A stretch of 64,000 nucleotides of DNA, taken from positions 1 to 64,000 of the forward strand of contig JAPKCI010000008.1 of the NCBI GenBank assembly GCA_028823035.1. The letters run 5' to 3'. The notes below the pieces were generated by a model. It saw nothing but the letters and a program-made list of their open reading frames with translations. It did no database searches and was not told the DNA's origin. Below are positions 30,905 through 40,890 of this stretch, in pieces. How positions within the stretch are numbered: position 1 is the first letter of the stretch; every line of letters starts with the position of its first letter. Origin of the DNA: Rubripirellula sp. (GTDB lineage Bacteria > Planctomycetota > Planctomycetia > Pirellulales > Pirellulaceae). Position numbers and translations under genes: made by a program.

Positions 30905-32667
30905 GAAGCCCCCAGTTCAGCAGATTTTGGCTTTCCAGCCTGTCTCTTTTCTTTACCGGATCCTGGTTCGGGTTTGATTGTGTTAACCGGTGCTCTCGCA
31001 GTTGAAGAACTGTCCTCATCGATGTCTTGGAAAGGCGAAACAACGACGAACGAATTCTCGTCAAGTGGCGACTCTGAACCCCTCTCGACCTCACATACCC
31101 AGAGTCGCTGACCGCGACTGTTAAGAGTGTCTTTGGTGCCATCTACACTGGGATCTGTAATTCTTGTCGATCCGCTTAAGGGAGCAATCGGGTTAATGCC
31201 ATGAGTGAATGAAACTCTCCCGGCAACCCAGGCCGCCGGATCGAAATCCTCGTTCTGTTCGGATGCTGGTTCTTGTTTCGCTGTGGATTCTGTTGTGATC
31301 TTGTCCTCAATCGCACCAACTTGCGTTAGTACCGATGGATCGGGAATGAACTGCAAAATTCGATTATTGACCTGCATTCCCTTTGCCGGGATCACGATCC
31401 ATTCTGGTTTGGGATTGATCAATAGCTTGACTCTGACGTACATGCCGCGGACCAAGGCCGTTGCGCCGTTGACGGTTCGGGGTTCGCCGTTAGCACTAAC
31501 GTGTTCATCTGGATTGTCGACCACGACGCGGACAGGTACTGTCCTGGTCTCGGCGTTCATTCCGATCCCGTCGTAACTCATCAGCTTTGCCTTCCAGTAG
31601 TACTTCACGCTATCGTGTCCGGATAATTCGTACTCGATGATGGCTTGGGTTTCTGGTAGCTTGTAACGGCTCGAATTCGATTTCGGCTGATCGCTATTCC
31701 CATCGAGTTGCTGATTCAGGACCCAGTACAGCTGATCCATCCTGAGGCTGGTGGCGACCTCTGCTTTCGACGTGTCGTCGATGGTGACCAGTGTGGTGCC
31801 GCGGGTGACGAACGAATGCAGATCAACGTTTTCACTAACAATCACACCGGAAATCGGAGCGCGAATCTGTGTTCGCTTGAGATCTTCTTTGGCCCTTTTT
31901 AGTTGACTTTCAGCTAGTTGTTCTGCCGCTTCAAACCTCAGGCGGCGTTCTCTCAGCAGGCTCAGTTGATTCTCGAAGGATACCAACTGTTGGGTCGCAG
32001 CGAGCAGAGCTCGCTGCGCCTTGTCAATTTCCGCAGGACTTGTAAAACCGTTGCGGAGTTGATTCTGGCGGTCGACTTCCTTTTGCTGTAATTCAAGATC
32101 CTGCTTTGCTATTTTGATCGAACGTCCAGTGTTATCCTTTTCCTGATCAACCTCACGCAGCGATTGGGACTCTTGGTTTTTTAACTGTGTCAGCTGTTCA
32201 ACTTCGAGTTCGTAATCAGTCGGGTCAATCGTCATTAATAATTCGTTGGCTTCGACGTAAGCACCTGCTTCGCAGTTGTCTGTTTTGGATTCGATCTTCC
32301 CGGCGACTTCAGCTGCAACCTTTGCTTCCCGGAATGGCACCACGCTGCCATCCACAACCAGTTGCAATTGCTCACCGAGTGATGCCAAGGTTTGTAAACG
32401 CTGAACACGTACTTCGCTTAATGCCTCCATGCGGGATCGGTAGTCAGTGCCAATTCCTGGTTTTTTTTCTGTCTGGGCGGTCCCGAGTAGCAGCAGGACG
32501 GCAATGCCACCCATGAGTAAACCGGCAGGGATCAGAACATCGAAGAGTAGTTTCTGACTGATGCTACCGATTCTCGATTTCTGAGCAGGGAGCTCGTGAT
32601 CATTCCTCGCTTCAGGACTCTCGCTTGGCGTTGGTTCGGGTGGGGAGATCAAAGTATCAGCCATCAA
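30901..32667 (-). CDS. RND efflux periplasmic adaptor (HlyD/MFP family)
   Basis: 588 aa; one TM segment; VPFREAKVAAEVAGKIESKTDNCEAGAYVEANELLMTIDPTDYELEVEQL, coiled coil, RAPISGVIVSENVDLHSFVTRGTTLVTI; 4-nt overlap with the permease. Confidence 0.92.
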   Translation of the reverse strand: MMADTLISPPEPTPSESPEARNDHELPAQKSRIGSISQKLLFDVLIPAGLLMGGIAVLLLLGTAQTEKKPGIGTDYRSRMEALSEVRVQRLQTLASLGEQLQLVVDGSVVPFREAKVAAEVAGKIESKTDNCEAGAYVEANELLMTIDPTDYELEVEQLTQLKNQESQSLREVDQEKDNTGRSIKIAKQDLELQQKEVDRQNQLRNGFTSPAEIDKAQRALLAATQQLVSFENQLSLLRERRLRFEAAEQLAESQLKRAKEDLKRTQIRAPISGVIVSENVDLHSFVTRGTTLVTIDDTSKAEVATSLRMDQLYWVLNQQLDGNSDQPKSNSSRYKLPETQAIIEYELSGHDSVKYYWKAKLMSYDGIGMNAETRTVPVRVVVDNPDEHVSANGEPRTVNGATALVRGMYVRVKLLINPKPEWIVIPAKGMQVNNRILQFIPDPSVLTQVGAIEDKITTESTAKQEPASEQNEDFDPAAWVAGRVSFTHGINPIAPLSGSTRITDPSVDGTKDTLNSRGQRLWVCEVERGSESPLDENSFVVVSPFQDIDEDSSSTARAPVNTIKPEPGSGKEKRQAGKPKSAELGAS

Positions 32668-32718
32668 TTGACTTTCGGGGAGAGACGGATGTCTTGGTTG
32701 GGTTGCTTGAACGGTGTT

Positions 32719-33432
32719 TTAGTGGTCCGCGTGCTCGATGTAGTGCTGCATCGACGAGGTGTTTTCAATCGCCGCCAACATCACTGTCGTGATGTGTCGG
32801 CTTAGTGAGTCGATCCCGTAATGCAACCGACGCTGTTGCTCGGGGATCAGCACCCCAATCGCTCTGGCACCGACTCGATAGTAAAGGCACTGACCAACTG
32901 TGCTAAATGCGAGTTGCTGCAGTGTCTGTTCTGGCAAATCCGTCTTTGCCAGCAGACTTATCGTCTCAACTAACTGTTCGAACAGCGGACGAAAAAACTC
33001 CTCGACAATATTCTCGAATTCGGGAGTTGGACTTTGCAGTTCACGCATCAATAGTTCGGTTTCCCATTCGGAATCTTCAGCGGTGAGCATGCGAGCCAGC
33101 AGCGTTTTGACCAAAGCATGAAGCGTGCGTTGTGGATCCTCGACGTCAGTATTGGGGGCTGGAAACCGTTCGGCTCGAGAGAGTCGGACATCTTGAATGA
33201 CATTGCGGTAGAGTCCGAGTTTGTCCCCAAAGTGATATCCGACCGACGCGATGTTGACGCCGGCGGCAGAGCAAATGTCGCGGACGGTCGCTCCGTCGTA
33301 GCCCCGGGCGGCAAACACGGGGCCGGCAGCAACGAGAAGCCGAGTCCGTGTATCGCGGCAGCGGTCGTCTGAACGACCGCTTTCGGCAATGGTTTGAGGG
33401 GTTTCAGGCGAATGGGTCAGCGGTTCTGGCAC
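32719..33432 (-). CDS. TetR/AcrR-family transcriptional regulator (CerR-like C-terminal domain)
   Basis: 237 aa; RTRLLVAAGPVFAARGYDGATVRDICSAAGVNIASVGYHFGDKLGLYRNVI. Confidence 0.93.
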   Translation of the reverse strand: MPEPLTHSPETPQTIAESGRSDDRCRDTRTRLLVAAGPVFAARGYDGATVRDICSAAGVNIASVGYHFGDKLGLYRNVIQDVRLSRAERFPAPNTDVEDPQRTLHALVKTLLARMLTAEDSEWETELLMRELQSPTPEFENIVEEFFRPLFEQLVETISLLAKTDLPEQTLQQLAFSTVGQCLYYRVGARAIGVLIPEQQRRLHYGIDSLSRHITTVMLAAIENTSSMQHYIEHADH

Positions 33433-33466
33433 AGTCTGCTCCGGGAAACCTAAGAATCGGAAAAGG

Positions 33467-33492
33467 TAAACAGCTGTTTAAAACAATCGTTT
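33467..33492. promoter_or_regulatory. putative TetR operator: perfect 14-bp palindrome TAAACAGCTGTTTA plus second AAAC-N4-GTTT site
   Basis: 33467-33480 is its own reverse complement; AAACAATCGTTT at 33481-33492; 35-60 bp upstream of the TetR start. Confidence 0.6.
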
Positions 33493-33669
33493 AAATTCTC
33501 GATTTGTCAACCATGGCGGTCAGAAAAAAGATCACTCGAGGGACTTCAGTGGTGTCATTTCTATTCGGGATTGACGGTCCATGGGGGCCACGATCATCCT
33601 TTGCTCGACAGGGCACTCGCCGCCGGTATGCGAGGGTCTGCCAGATTTCCTCAATTTCGGTGATCCGCA

Positions 33670-35880
33670 ATGAGTTCTGCTTCTGCTGCCAATATTCAAA
33701 TTCAGTTACCCGATGGAACCCTTGCGGAGCATCCCGCCGATACCACTGCAATGGATGTGGCATTGGGAATTAGCGAAGGTCTGGCGCGGAGCGTGATCGC
33801 GGCGGATGTGTCGGGACTTGTTGTCGATGCTGATCGTCCACTGGGTGAATTGGCTGAGGGATCAGATCCACTATCACTCAGGCTTTTGACGAGCCGGGAT
33901 GAGGCTGCCCTGGATGTTCTGAGGCACTCTGCAGCACACGTGATGGCCCGAGCTGTGATGCGATTATACGAGGGCGTTTCTCTCGCTTTTGGTCCCACCA
34001 CTGAGGGTGGGTTTTATTACGACTTTGATTTGTCTGAAAAAATTAGTGAAGAGGACTTCTCGAAGATCGAAGCGGAGATGAAACGCATCATTAAGGAGAA
34101 AGAGCCGTTTGAACGGTTCGTGCTCGAACGCGATGAAGCGAGGAAACTCTGTGATGACCTTGATCAGGATCTGAAGGTCGAGCATATCGATACCGGATTG
34201 TCGGATCAGTCCACCGTGAGTTTTTATCGGCAGGGAGAGTTCGTCGATCTCTGTCGCGGTCCCCACATTCCCAATGCAGGCAAGATCAAAGCGATCAAGA
34301 TGATGAGCATCGCCGGTTCTCATTGGAAGGGTGATACTTCGGGGCGCCAATTACAGCGTCTCTATGGAACTGCTTTCTTTGACAAGAAAGAACTCAAGGC
34401 TTACCTCGGGCAGATCGAAGAGGCCAAGCGACGGGACCACCGTGTGCTTGGCAAGCAGCATGGTCTGTTCACCATCAGTCCGGATGTTGGACAGGGGTTA
34501 TGTCTTTGGTTACCCAAGGGAGCGAGGGTTCGCGTTGCCTTGGAGGACTTTTTGCGTCGAGAGTTGTTGTCGCGTGGGTACGACCCGGTTTACAGCCCGC
34601 ACATTGGTCGCGTGGAAATGTATGAAACCAGCGGCCATTTTCCCTATTATCGGGATAGTCAATTCGCGCCGCTCTATGGCAGCGAAGTGGGTGGCATGCT
34701 GGATGCATGGAGTGAGCGTCTGAATGAGGGCACGCTTGATTCTGATGGTGAAGACAAGTTGATGGCCGCTGCCAAGGTTTTCGGAGCAGAGCTTCCCGAC
34801 TACAAGCCTTCTGCATCTGCCGAAGCAAAACGCAAGGTGCTTCACGACTGGCAGGTCAATCACGAACGTTACCTGCTGAAACCGATGAACTGTCCTCATC
34901 ACTGTCAGATTTTCAAGGCTCAGCCCCGTTCGTATCGCCAGTTGCCCCTGCGTTTGTTCGAGTTTGGAACTGTTTACAGACACGAGCAGACAGGTGAACT
35001 CAACGGCATGTTACGTGTTCGTGGCTTGACCCAGGACGACGCTCATATCTTCTGCACTGCCCAGCAAGTAGAAGAAGAGTTTCGTGCGACCATTGAATTG
35101 ACAAAGTTTGTTCTGCAGTCAGTTGGACTGGACGATTACCGAGTGCAATTGTCCTTGCGAGATCCTAGCAGTGACAAGTACGTCGGCAGTGAAGAAAACT
35201 GGGATCAGGCCGAAAGTGCGTTGCGAGGTGTGCTGCAGGGTTCGGGTCTGGAGTTCAATGAAGAACCTGGCGAAGCAGCTTTCTATGGTCCCAAGGCGGA
35301 CTTCATGGTGCGAGATTGCATCGGCAGGTCATGGCAGTTGGGGACGGTTCAGTTGGATTACAACCTTCCTGAGCGTTTCAAACTGGAGTACAACGGCAGT
35401 GACAACGCGGCTCATCGACCAGTCATGATTCATCGCGCCCCGTTCGGCTCATTGGAGCGATTCACTGGCATGTTGATCGAGCATTTTGCAGGTGCCTTCC
35501 CACTGTGGTTGTCGCCAGAGCAAGTCCGCGTTTTGCCGCTCAGTGACAAGTCACTTGACTATGCCGTTCAGGTTGCCAAGGAGTTGGAAGCCGCTGGTTT
35601 GAAAGTGACGATTGACAACAGCGGCGGAAAAGTTCAGGCCAAAATTCGCAACGCCCAGCTCGATTTGGTCAATTACATGGCTGTCATTGGGCCCAAGGAG
35701 GCCGAGGCTGGTCAGGTGGCGTTGCGGGATCGCATTGACGGCGATCTGGGATCGATGCCGACGGCGGAGGCGATTGCCCGTCTGCAGCAGGAAATCGCAA
35801 CTCGGCAGGTGCGGCAGGTCGTCAAAGGTGACTTTTCGGCCGCTGCCGTCGATTCGGATGCCGTCGGGAATGAGTACTAA
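33670..35880 (+). CDS. thrS: threonyl-tRNA synthetase
   Basis: 736 aa; TGS-like N-terminus, [74 protein letters not shown]-terminal anticodon-binding domain. Confidence 0.98.
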   Translation: MSSASAANIQIQLPDGTLAEHPADTTAMDVALGISEGLARSVIAADVSGLVVDADRPLGELAEGSDPLSLRLLTSRDEAALDVLRHSAAHVMARAVMRLYEGVSLAFGPTTEGGFYYDFDLSEKISEEDFSKIEAEMKRIIKEKEPFERFVLERDEARKLCDDLDQDLKVEHIDTGLSDQSTVSFYRQGEFVDLCRGPHIPNAGKIKAIKMMSIAGSHWKGDTSGRQLQRLYGTAFFDKKELKAYLGQIEEAKRRDHRVLGKQHGLFTISPDVGQGLCLWLPKGARVRVALEDFLRRELLSRGYDPVYSPHIGRVEMYETSGHFPYYRDSQFAPLYGSEVGGMLDAWSERLNEGTLDSDGEDKLMAAAKVFGAELPDYKPSASAEAKRKVLHDWQVNHERYLLKPMNCPHHCQIFKAQPRSYRQLPLRLFEFGTVYRHEQTGELNGMLRVRGLTQDDAHIFCTAQQVEEEFRATIELTKFVLQSVGLDDYRVQLSLRDPSSDKYVGSEENWDQAESALRGVLQGSGLEFNEEPGEAAFYGPKADFMVRDCIGRSWQLGTVQLDYNLPERFKLEYNGSDNAAHRPVMIHRAPFGSLERFTGMLIEHFAGAFPLWLSPEQVRVLPLSDKSLDYAVQVAKELEAAGLKVTIDNSGGKVQAKIRNAQLDLVNYMAVIGPKEAEAGQVALRDRIDGDLGSMPTAEAIARLQQEIATRQVRQVVKGDFSAAAVDSDAVGNEY

Positions 35881-36071
35881 AAGTTCAAATTGCTGTGTTT
35901 TCCAGTTTCGAGCGTTTTTTTTGCGTTCAGAATGACGCTTTTTACGGTATTACTGGCCCCTCGTGGATCTGCTAGCCGATTCAGCCACAAGCGGTTCGGT
36001 CGTTGTCTTCATGGGTACTTATACTGTGGGCATGCGTTCTTTCTGAGGCATAGTCTCTTTCACTATCTGGT

Positions 36072-38018
36072 TTGGATATGATGCGGTTCCTGATCCCAAT
36101 ACTCTGTGTTTTCGTGACGCCCCTCGTCTTCATGACGGCTCAGGCAACGGCTGCTGGTCTAACGACTCAGGAGAAGAAAACGTTTCAAGCCGTCAGCGCG
36201 AACGTTTTGAAGGCTGGCAGGAGCTACGCGGCAGAAAAATTCGATGAGTCGGCTGGCTTCATTCGCGACGCGATGAAACAGATTGATGAGGTTGCGAAGG
36301 AAGGCTCTCCCGATCTATACGATGCGTTGCTGCCTGCCATGCAGCGGGTCGAAAAGGCTCGCACTCTGCTCGAGTTTGAGGGGGTTTCTTTGCCAATATT
36401 CAAGCGGCCGAAGCGTCCCGAAGCTGCACCAGCAAAGCCCAAGACTCCGCCACGAACTCGCCCGACGCCCGGCAAGCCAGAGCCGATGCCCGAGAACGCC
36501 ATCAGTTTTACCACAGCAGTAGCCCCCATCCTTTCCGCCCGCTGTGGACGCTGTCATGCGGCTGACAGCAAGGGAGATTTCAATCTGGCAACTTACACCG
36601 CCCTGATGAAGGGGCCGCCAGAAGGCGTGGTCATCTTCGCGGGAGACATCGTCGGCAGCAGACTGATTGAGACGATTGAGACTGGTGACATGCCGCGCGG
36701 CGGTGGCAAGGTGAGCCCGGCTGAGTTGAAAATTCTGAAAGATTGGATCATGGCAGGTGCCAAATTTGATGGTCCTGATCCGGCCGCGCCCATCGCTGCT
36801 GGTGCTACCCCGGAGCCACCGCGACCTCGGCTCAAGGTCAGTAAGGCGACAGGAAAAGAGACCGTCAGTTTCGCTGGAGATGTCGCTCCCTTGTTGGTGG
36901 AAAGCTGCAAAGGCTGTCACATCGATGCGATGCGTGTCAGCGGCGGCCTGAACATGAATACGTTTGCTCAGTTGCTGCGTGGAGGTGACAGTGGCGATGT
37001 GATTGTGCCGGGTAATAGCGAAGAGAGTTTACTCATCAAGAAACTTCGAGGAATGATGGGCTTGCAGATGCCGGCCGGTGGACGTCCTGCGTTTTCAGAG
37101 GAATCAATCAAACTCATTTCCACTTGGATCGATGAGGGAGCGACTCTCGATGGGACCTCGGACAACCAACCGTTACGCATCATGAGCCAGTTGGCTTGGG
37201 CTGCCGCAGCGTCTCCAGAAGAATTGAGCGAGCGGCGCCAGGAAATCGCAGGTCAAAACATCAAGCTCGTGGTCCCCACGGGAACCTCGCTCGAGACTGA
37301 GACGACGGACCACTTCTTTGTTGTCGGGGCTGCGGCTCCCGACACGATCAAATTGGTAGCCCAACTGGCGGAAGACCAGATGAAGGCGGTTAAGTCGGTT
37401 GTCTCTGCCGACAACGGGGAGGCATTTTTCAAAGGACGAGTGACTATTTTCGTGATGCCAAAACGTTACGACTACAGCGAATTTGCAAAAATGGTTGAGG
37501 GGCGAGGTTTGCCGATCGGTTGGAGCAGTCACTGGAAATACGATGGGATCGACGGCTATGTTTCGCTGGTCGCAACGGATCGCGATGAAGAGGAAGAAAT
37601 CGAGGCTCGCTTGACCTCTCCTCTGGTGAGTTTGGCTGTGGCGACACGTGGGGGCGATGTGCCCCGCTGGTTGGCTGAAGGGACGGGGCAGGTTGTTGCC
37701 AAGCGACATGGTAATGTCGCCAAGCCAAAACGCGGCAGGCAGCAACAACAGGCGGTCAACCAAGGCCTCTCTGAGGCTTTGTCGGCGATGGGCAACGCGA
37801 AGCAATTCCTCGACGGCAAGCTGACGCCTGAACAGTCGGATCTCATTTCGACCGCCTTGATGACGTCGATGCTGGACCGTGCCCAACGGAAGGGTTTTGA
37901 CGGGCTTTTGAGGAATTTGAGCCAAGGCATCCCGTTCGAGAAGGCATTCATTCAGTCTTTCGAGGCGACTCCTCTGCAGTTTGTCGAGGCCTGGAAACGC
38001 TGGGCCACCGGAAGCTGA
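36072..38018 (+). CDS. secreted protein with two PSCyt1-like c-type cytochrome domains and C-terminal degenerate gluzincin-like region
   Basis: Heme motifs ARCGRCHAADSKGDFNLATY and ESCKGCHIDAMRVSGGLNMNTF; C-terminal DVPRWLAEGTGQVVAKRH. Confidence 0.8.
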   Translation: MDMMRFLIPILCVFVTPLVFMTAQATAAGLTTQEKKTFQAVSANVLKAGRSYAAEKFDESAGFIRDAMKQIDEVAKEGSPDLYDALLPAMQRVEKARTLLEFEGVSLPIFKRPKRPEAAPAKPKTPPRTRPTPGKPEPMPENAISFTTAVAPILSARCGRCHAADSKGDFNLATYTALMKGPPEGVVIFAGDIVGSRLIETIETGDMPRGGGKVSPAELKILKDWIMAGAKFDGPDPAAPIAAGATPEPPRPRLKVSKATGKETVSFAGDVAPLLVESCKGCHIDAMRVSGGLNMNTFAQLLRGGDSGDVIVPGNSEESLLIKKLRGMMGLQMPAGGRPAFSEESIKLISTWIDEGATLDGTSDNQPLRIMSQLAWAAAASPEELSERRQEIAGQNIKLVVPTGTSLETETTDHFFVVGAAAPDTIKLVAQLAEDQMKAVKSVVSADNGEAFFKGRVTIFVMPKRYDYSEFAKMVEGRGLPIGWSSHWKYDGIDGYVSLVATDRDEEEEIEARLTSPLVSLAVATRGGDVPRWLAEGTGQVVAKRHGNVAKPKRGRQQQQAVNQGLSEALSAMGNAKQFLDGKLTPEQSDLISTALMTSMLDRAQRKGFDGLLRNLSQGIPFEKAFIQSFEATPLQFVEAWKRWATGS

Positions 38019-38430
38019 GTTGACGAGTCACACGTCGGATCTGCTCCGTGGACCTTGCCGTGGGTCGTGGGGTTGGCTGGCGTTCGTCGTCTGCCTGCAA
38101 CATGTCTGCCCGGGTGACCCGTTGATTTGCGGGATTGCACTATCCAGTTGGTCCAGCCCGTCTGACAGTCGGTTGCGCGAACCAGCTATCTGTTTTGACG
38201 CCTGCAACTCAATCCAGGCAGCAATTGAGGGGGCTGTCTTGATTTCGTCAGCTTCGCGTTGCTGAGGGCGTTTTTTGAGCTGTAGGCACCCAGCGAATGA
38301 GTCAGATGATTCGCTGACCTGCTCTTGTCGATGACGATTCTAAAAGAAGCCCCGGTGACATTCGTTCGCGTTCGCGTTCTGATGGTGGCTGACTGCAATG
38401 GATCAATGGCGAGACGCTGCAATTACCTGT

Positions 38431-38465
38431 CCCAGAACTGCCCCAGAACTGGCCCCAGAACTGGC
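38431..38465. repeat. 11-12-bp tandem repeat (CCCAGAACTGGC) x3 upstream of aroF
   Basis: Direct reading. Confidence 0.9.
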
Positions 38466-38529
38466 CGGGAATCTGAACAGGTTCCACTTCCAACGCGTCC
38501 AAGAAGATACGTTTACCCCAGGTGAGATA

Positions 38530-39546
38530 ATGATTGTTGTGATGGAGCCCAATGCAACAGACGCCCAAGTCGAGGCGACGGTTCAGCGAGTTGAGAGCAT
38601 GGGACTGAAGGCAAATGTGATTGTCGGAACGGAGCGGACGGTTGTTGCTGCCATTGGTGACAAGCGTGAGCACTTCAAAGAATCGATCGAAAGCAGTGCA
38701 GGCGTTTCGGCAGTGGTACCGATAGCGGCCCCCTACAAAATGGCAAGCCGCGAGGTACAGCAGGAAGCCAGTCAGATTCGCGTGCTGGATTTTGTTGCCG
38801 GTGCTGGTGAGGTTGGTATTGTCGCCGGTCCTTGCAGTGTGGAGGACGAAGAACAGATTTTGACCACGGCCAGGGCGGTGAAAGCGGCCGGAGCAACGGG
38901 TCTTCGTGGGGGTGCGTTCAAGCCGAGAACAAGTCCCTACAGTTTCCAGGGCCTCAAAGAGGATGGTCTGAAAATGCTGGCCGCAGCCCGAGATGAAACA
39001 AATCTTGCCATTTTTACCGAAGTGATGGGGACAGCCGACGTCGATTTAGTCGCACGCTATGCCGATGTCCTGCAGGTTGGTGCAAGGAATATGCAGAACT
39101 ACCGCTTGCTCGAGGCCGTGGGGGCTGCCGGCAAGCCGGTTTTGCTCAAACGTGGGGCCTCGGCGACGATGGACGAGTTATTGCTGGCTGCCGAGTACAT
39201 CCTGAACGAAGGGAATGATCAGGTCATGCTGTGCGAGCGAGGCATTCGAACATTCGAGGGTCATACCCGATTTACCTTGCCACTAGCGAGTGTGTCCTAT
39301 TTACATCGCAAGACGCATTTGCCAATCATCATCGATCCAAGTCACGGGACGGGACATGCTTACATGGTGCCTGATATGGCGGTTGCGGCTGCCGCGGCTG
39401 GTGCTGACGGTTTGATCATCGAGGTCCATCCTGACCCAACCACCGCCCTGAGCGATGGTTACCAGTCACTGACATTTGATGAATTCGATCACACAATGAC
39501 GCGGTGCAAGGCAGTGATAGACGCTTTGCGGGCCGTCGATGCCTGA
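38530..39546 (+). CDS. aroF: 3-deoxy-7-phosphoheptulonate synthase (AroF type with N-terminal FL domain)
   Basis: MIVVMEPNATDAQVEATVQRVESMGLK; VGIVAGPCSVEDEEQILTTARAVKAAGATGLRGGAFKPRTSPYSFQG; start refined to 38530. Confidence 0.95.
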   Translation: MIVVMEPNATDAQVEATVQRVESMGLKANVIVGTERTVVAAIGDKREHFKESIESSAGVSAVVPIAAPYKMASREVQQEASQIRVLDFVAGAGEVGIVAGPCSVEDEEQILTTARAVKAAGATGLRGGAFKPRTSPYSFQGLKEDGLKMLAAARDETNLAIFTEVMGTADVDLVARYADVLQVGARNMQNYRLLEAVGAAGKPVLLKRGASATMDELLLAAEYILNEGNDQVMLCERGIRTFEGHTRFTLPLASVSYLHRKTHLPIIIDPSHGTGHAYMVPDMAVAAAAAGADGLIIEVHPDPTTALSDGYQSLTFDEFDHTMTRCKAVIDALRAVDA

Positions 39547-39566
39547 GCGTTGAAGGAGTCGCCAGA

Positions 39567-40547
39567 ATGAATGCACAAGATCGAACTCTGGAGCAATACC
39601 AGCAGTTCATGAGAATCAACGCTGCTGCACACCTGTTTCGAAGCGCCCGAGAACTGGGGCTACTGAGGGAACTGCGTGAGGGGCAGCGCACGCACGAGCA
39701 GCTATGCGAAAACTTGTCGCTCCGTCCCGAGGCAACGCAGTTGGTGCTCGACGCGTTGGTCGCAACCAGTATCATCGAGAAGTATGGTGATGACTACGCC
39801 CTTTCTCGGGTTGCCCATCTGCTGTGCCAATACGATGACGATCTTGGTGACGCCACTTGGAATCGTTTGGTCGGCCACGTTCGCGGAACGGGAGAACCGG
39901 AAGCTGATGATCAGGCTTTCATGAATGCTTTGGCGGCGACTCAGTGGGTTCACACACCGGCGGCAATGCAGGCAGCAGAAATGCTGGATTTGGGCGGTGA
40001 TGAGGAAGTGAGTGGGCCAACCATTTTGGATCTTGGCTGCGGTTCGGCTGTCTGGAGTTCCGCAATGGCTCATCGTGACCCTAAATCGAAGATAACGGGC
40101 GTCGACCGGGCTGCGGCCCTCAAGGCGGCTCAGAGTACCGCTGATTCGATCGGTTTGGGTGACCGTTTTCAGACGATCGAGGCTGAACCCGCTGAAGTTG
40201 ATCTTGGGGAATCCAAATTTGATATCGTTCTGGTTGCTCAGCGGTTGGGGTGCGTGGGGCCTGAAGAGGGGCGGAAACTGCTCACCAAAGCAGTTGATGC
40301 GCTCACTATCGGCGGCAAGTTGGTCGTGATCGACCTGTTTCGGGGACCGGCAAAGCCAGATATGTACGAATGTGTTGAAGCACTCAAACTGGAACTGGAA
40401 ACCGTTCAGGGCGGAATGTGGACGCTTGAGGCGATTCAGGCTGAGCTTACCGAACTCGGGCTTGAACGCGTGGAAGTCACCTTCATGGCGGATAGTCGCG
40501 TCAATATGGGAATGGCGATCGGGAAACGGCCGTCAGATCAGCCCTGA
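39567..40547 (+). CDS. SAM-dependent methyltransferase with N-terminal winged-helix/dimerisation domain
   Basis: NAAAHLFRSARELGLLRELREGQRTHEQLCENLSLRPEATQLVLDALV (dimerisation wHTH) and GPTILDLGCGSAVWSSAMAHRDPKSKITGVDRA; start refined to 39567. Confidence 0.88.
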   Translation: MNAQDRTLEQYQQFMRINAAAHLFRSARELGLLRELREGQRTHEQLCENLSLRPEATQLVLDALVATSIIEKYGDDYALSRVAHLLCQYDDDLGDATWNRLVGHVRGTGEPEADDQAFMNALAATQWVHTPAAMQAAEMLDLGGDEEVSGPTILDLGCGSAVWSSAMAHRDPKSKITGVDRAAALKAAQSTADSIGLGDRFQTIEAEPAEVDLGESKFDIVLVAQRLGCVGPEEGRKLLTKAVDALTIGGKLVVIDLFRGPAKPDMYECVEALKLELETVQGGMWTLEAIQAELTELGLERVEVTFMADSRVNMGMAIGKRPSDQP

Positions 40548-40691
40548 TTGGTGCCGATTAACGGTTTCAAAGAGAGAATTTACTCGCTTTCACAAAAACC
40601 GTGCCCTCATGCGTTGACGAAATCGTACTAATCGTCCTACGATACGCGGCTCGATTTCAACCTTTTGCAACTAGACCGGACGAAAACAGCG

Positions 40692-40874
40692 ATGGCTGTC
40701 CCTAAACGCAAACATTCCAACAGTCGTACTGGTAACAGACGCTCTCACGATCATGTGAAAAAGCGTCAGATCAGCTATTGCCCGCAGTGCAGCACTGCAG
40801 TGCCGACCCACACGATCTGCCCTAAGTGCGGATACTATCAGGGCCGTACTGTGGTGGAGCACGAAGACAGCTAA
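40692..40874 (+). CDS. rpmF: 50S ribosomal protein L32
   Basis: MAVPKRKHSNSRTGNRRSHDHVKKRQISYCPQCSTAVPTHTICPKCGYYQGR; ATG 40692. Confidence 0.97.
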   Translation: MAVPKRKHSNSRTGNRRSHDHVKKRQISYCPQCSTAVPTHTICPKCGYYQGRTVVEHEDS

Positions 40875-40890
40875 ACGGCGCCCTTCGGTG

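Noticed and set aside
33493-33669. T-box leader for thrS
   Set aside because: No terminator/antiterminator with the conserved T-box sequence was seen, and T-boxes are not expected in this group
37173-37925. 250-aa antisense ORF in the cytochrome-domain gene
   Set aside because: Shadow ORF with no motif; the sense gene has two CxxCH modules and a signal peptide
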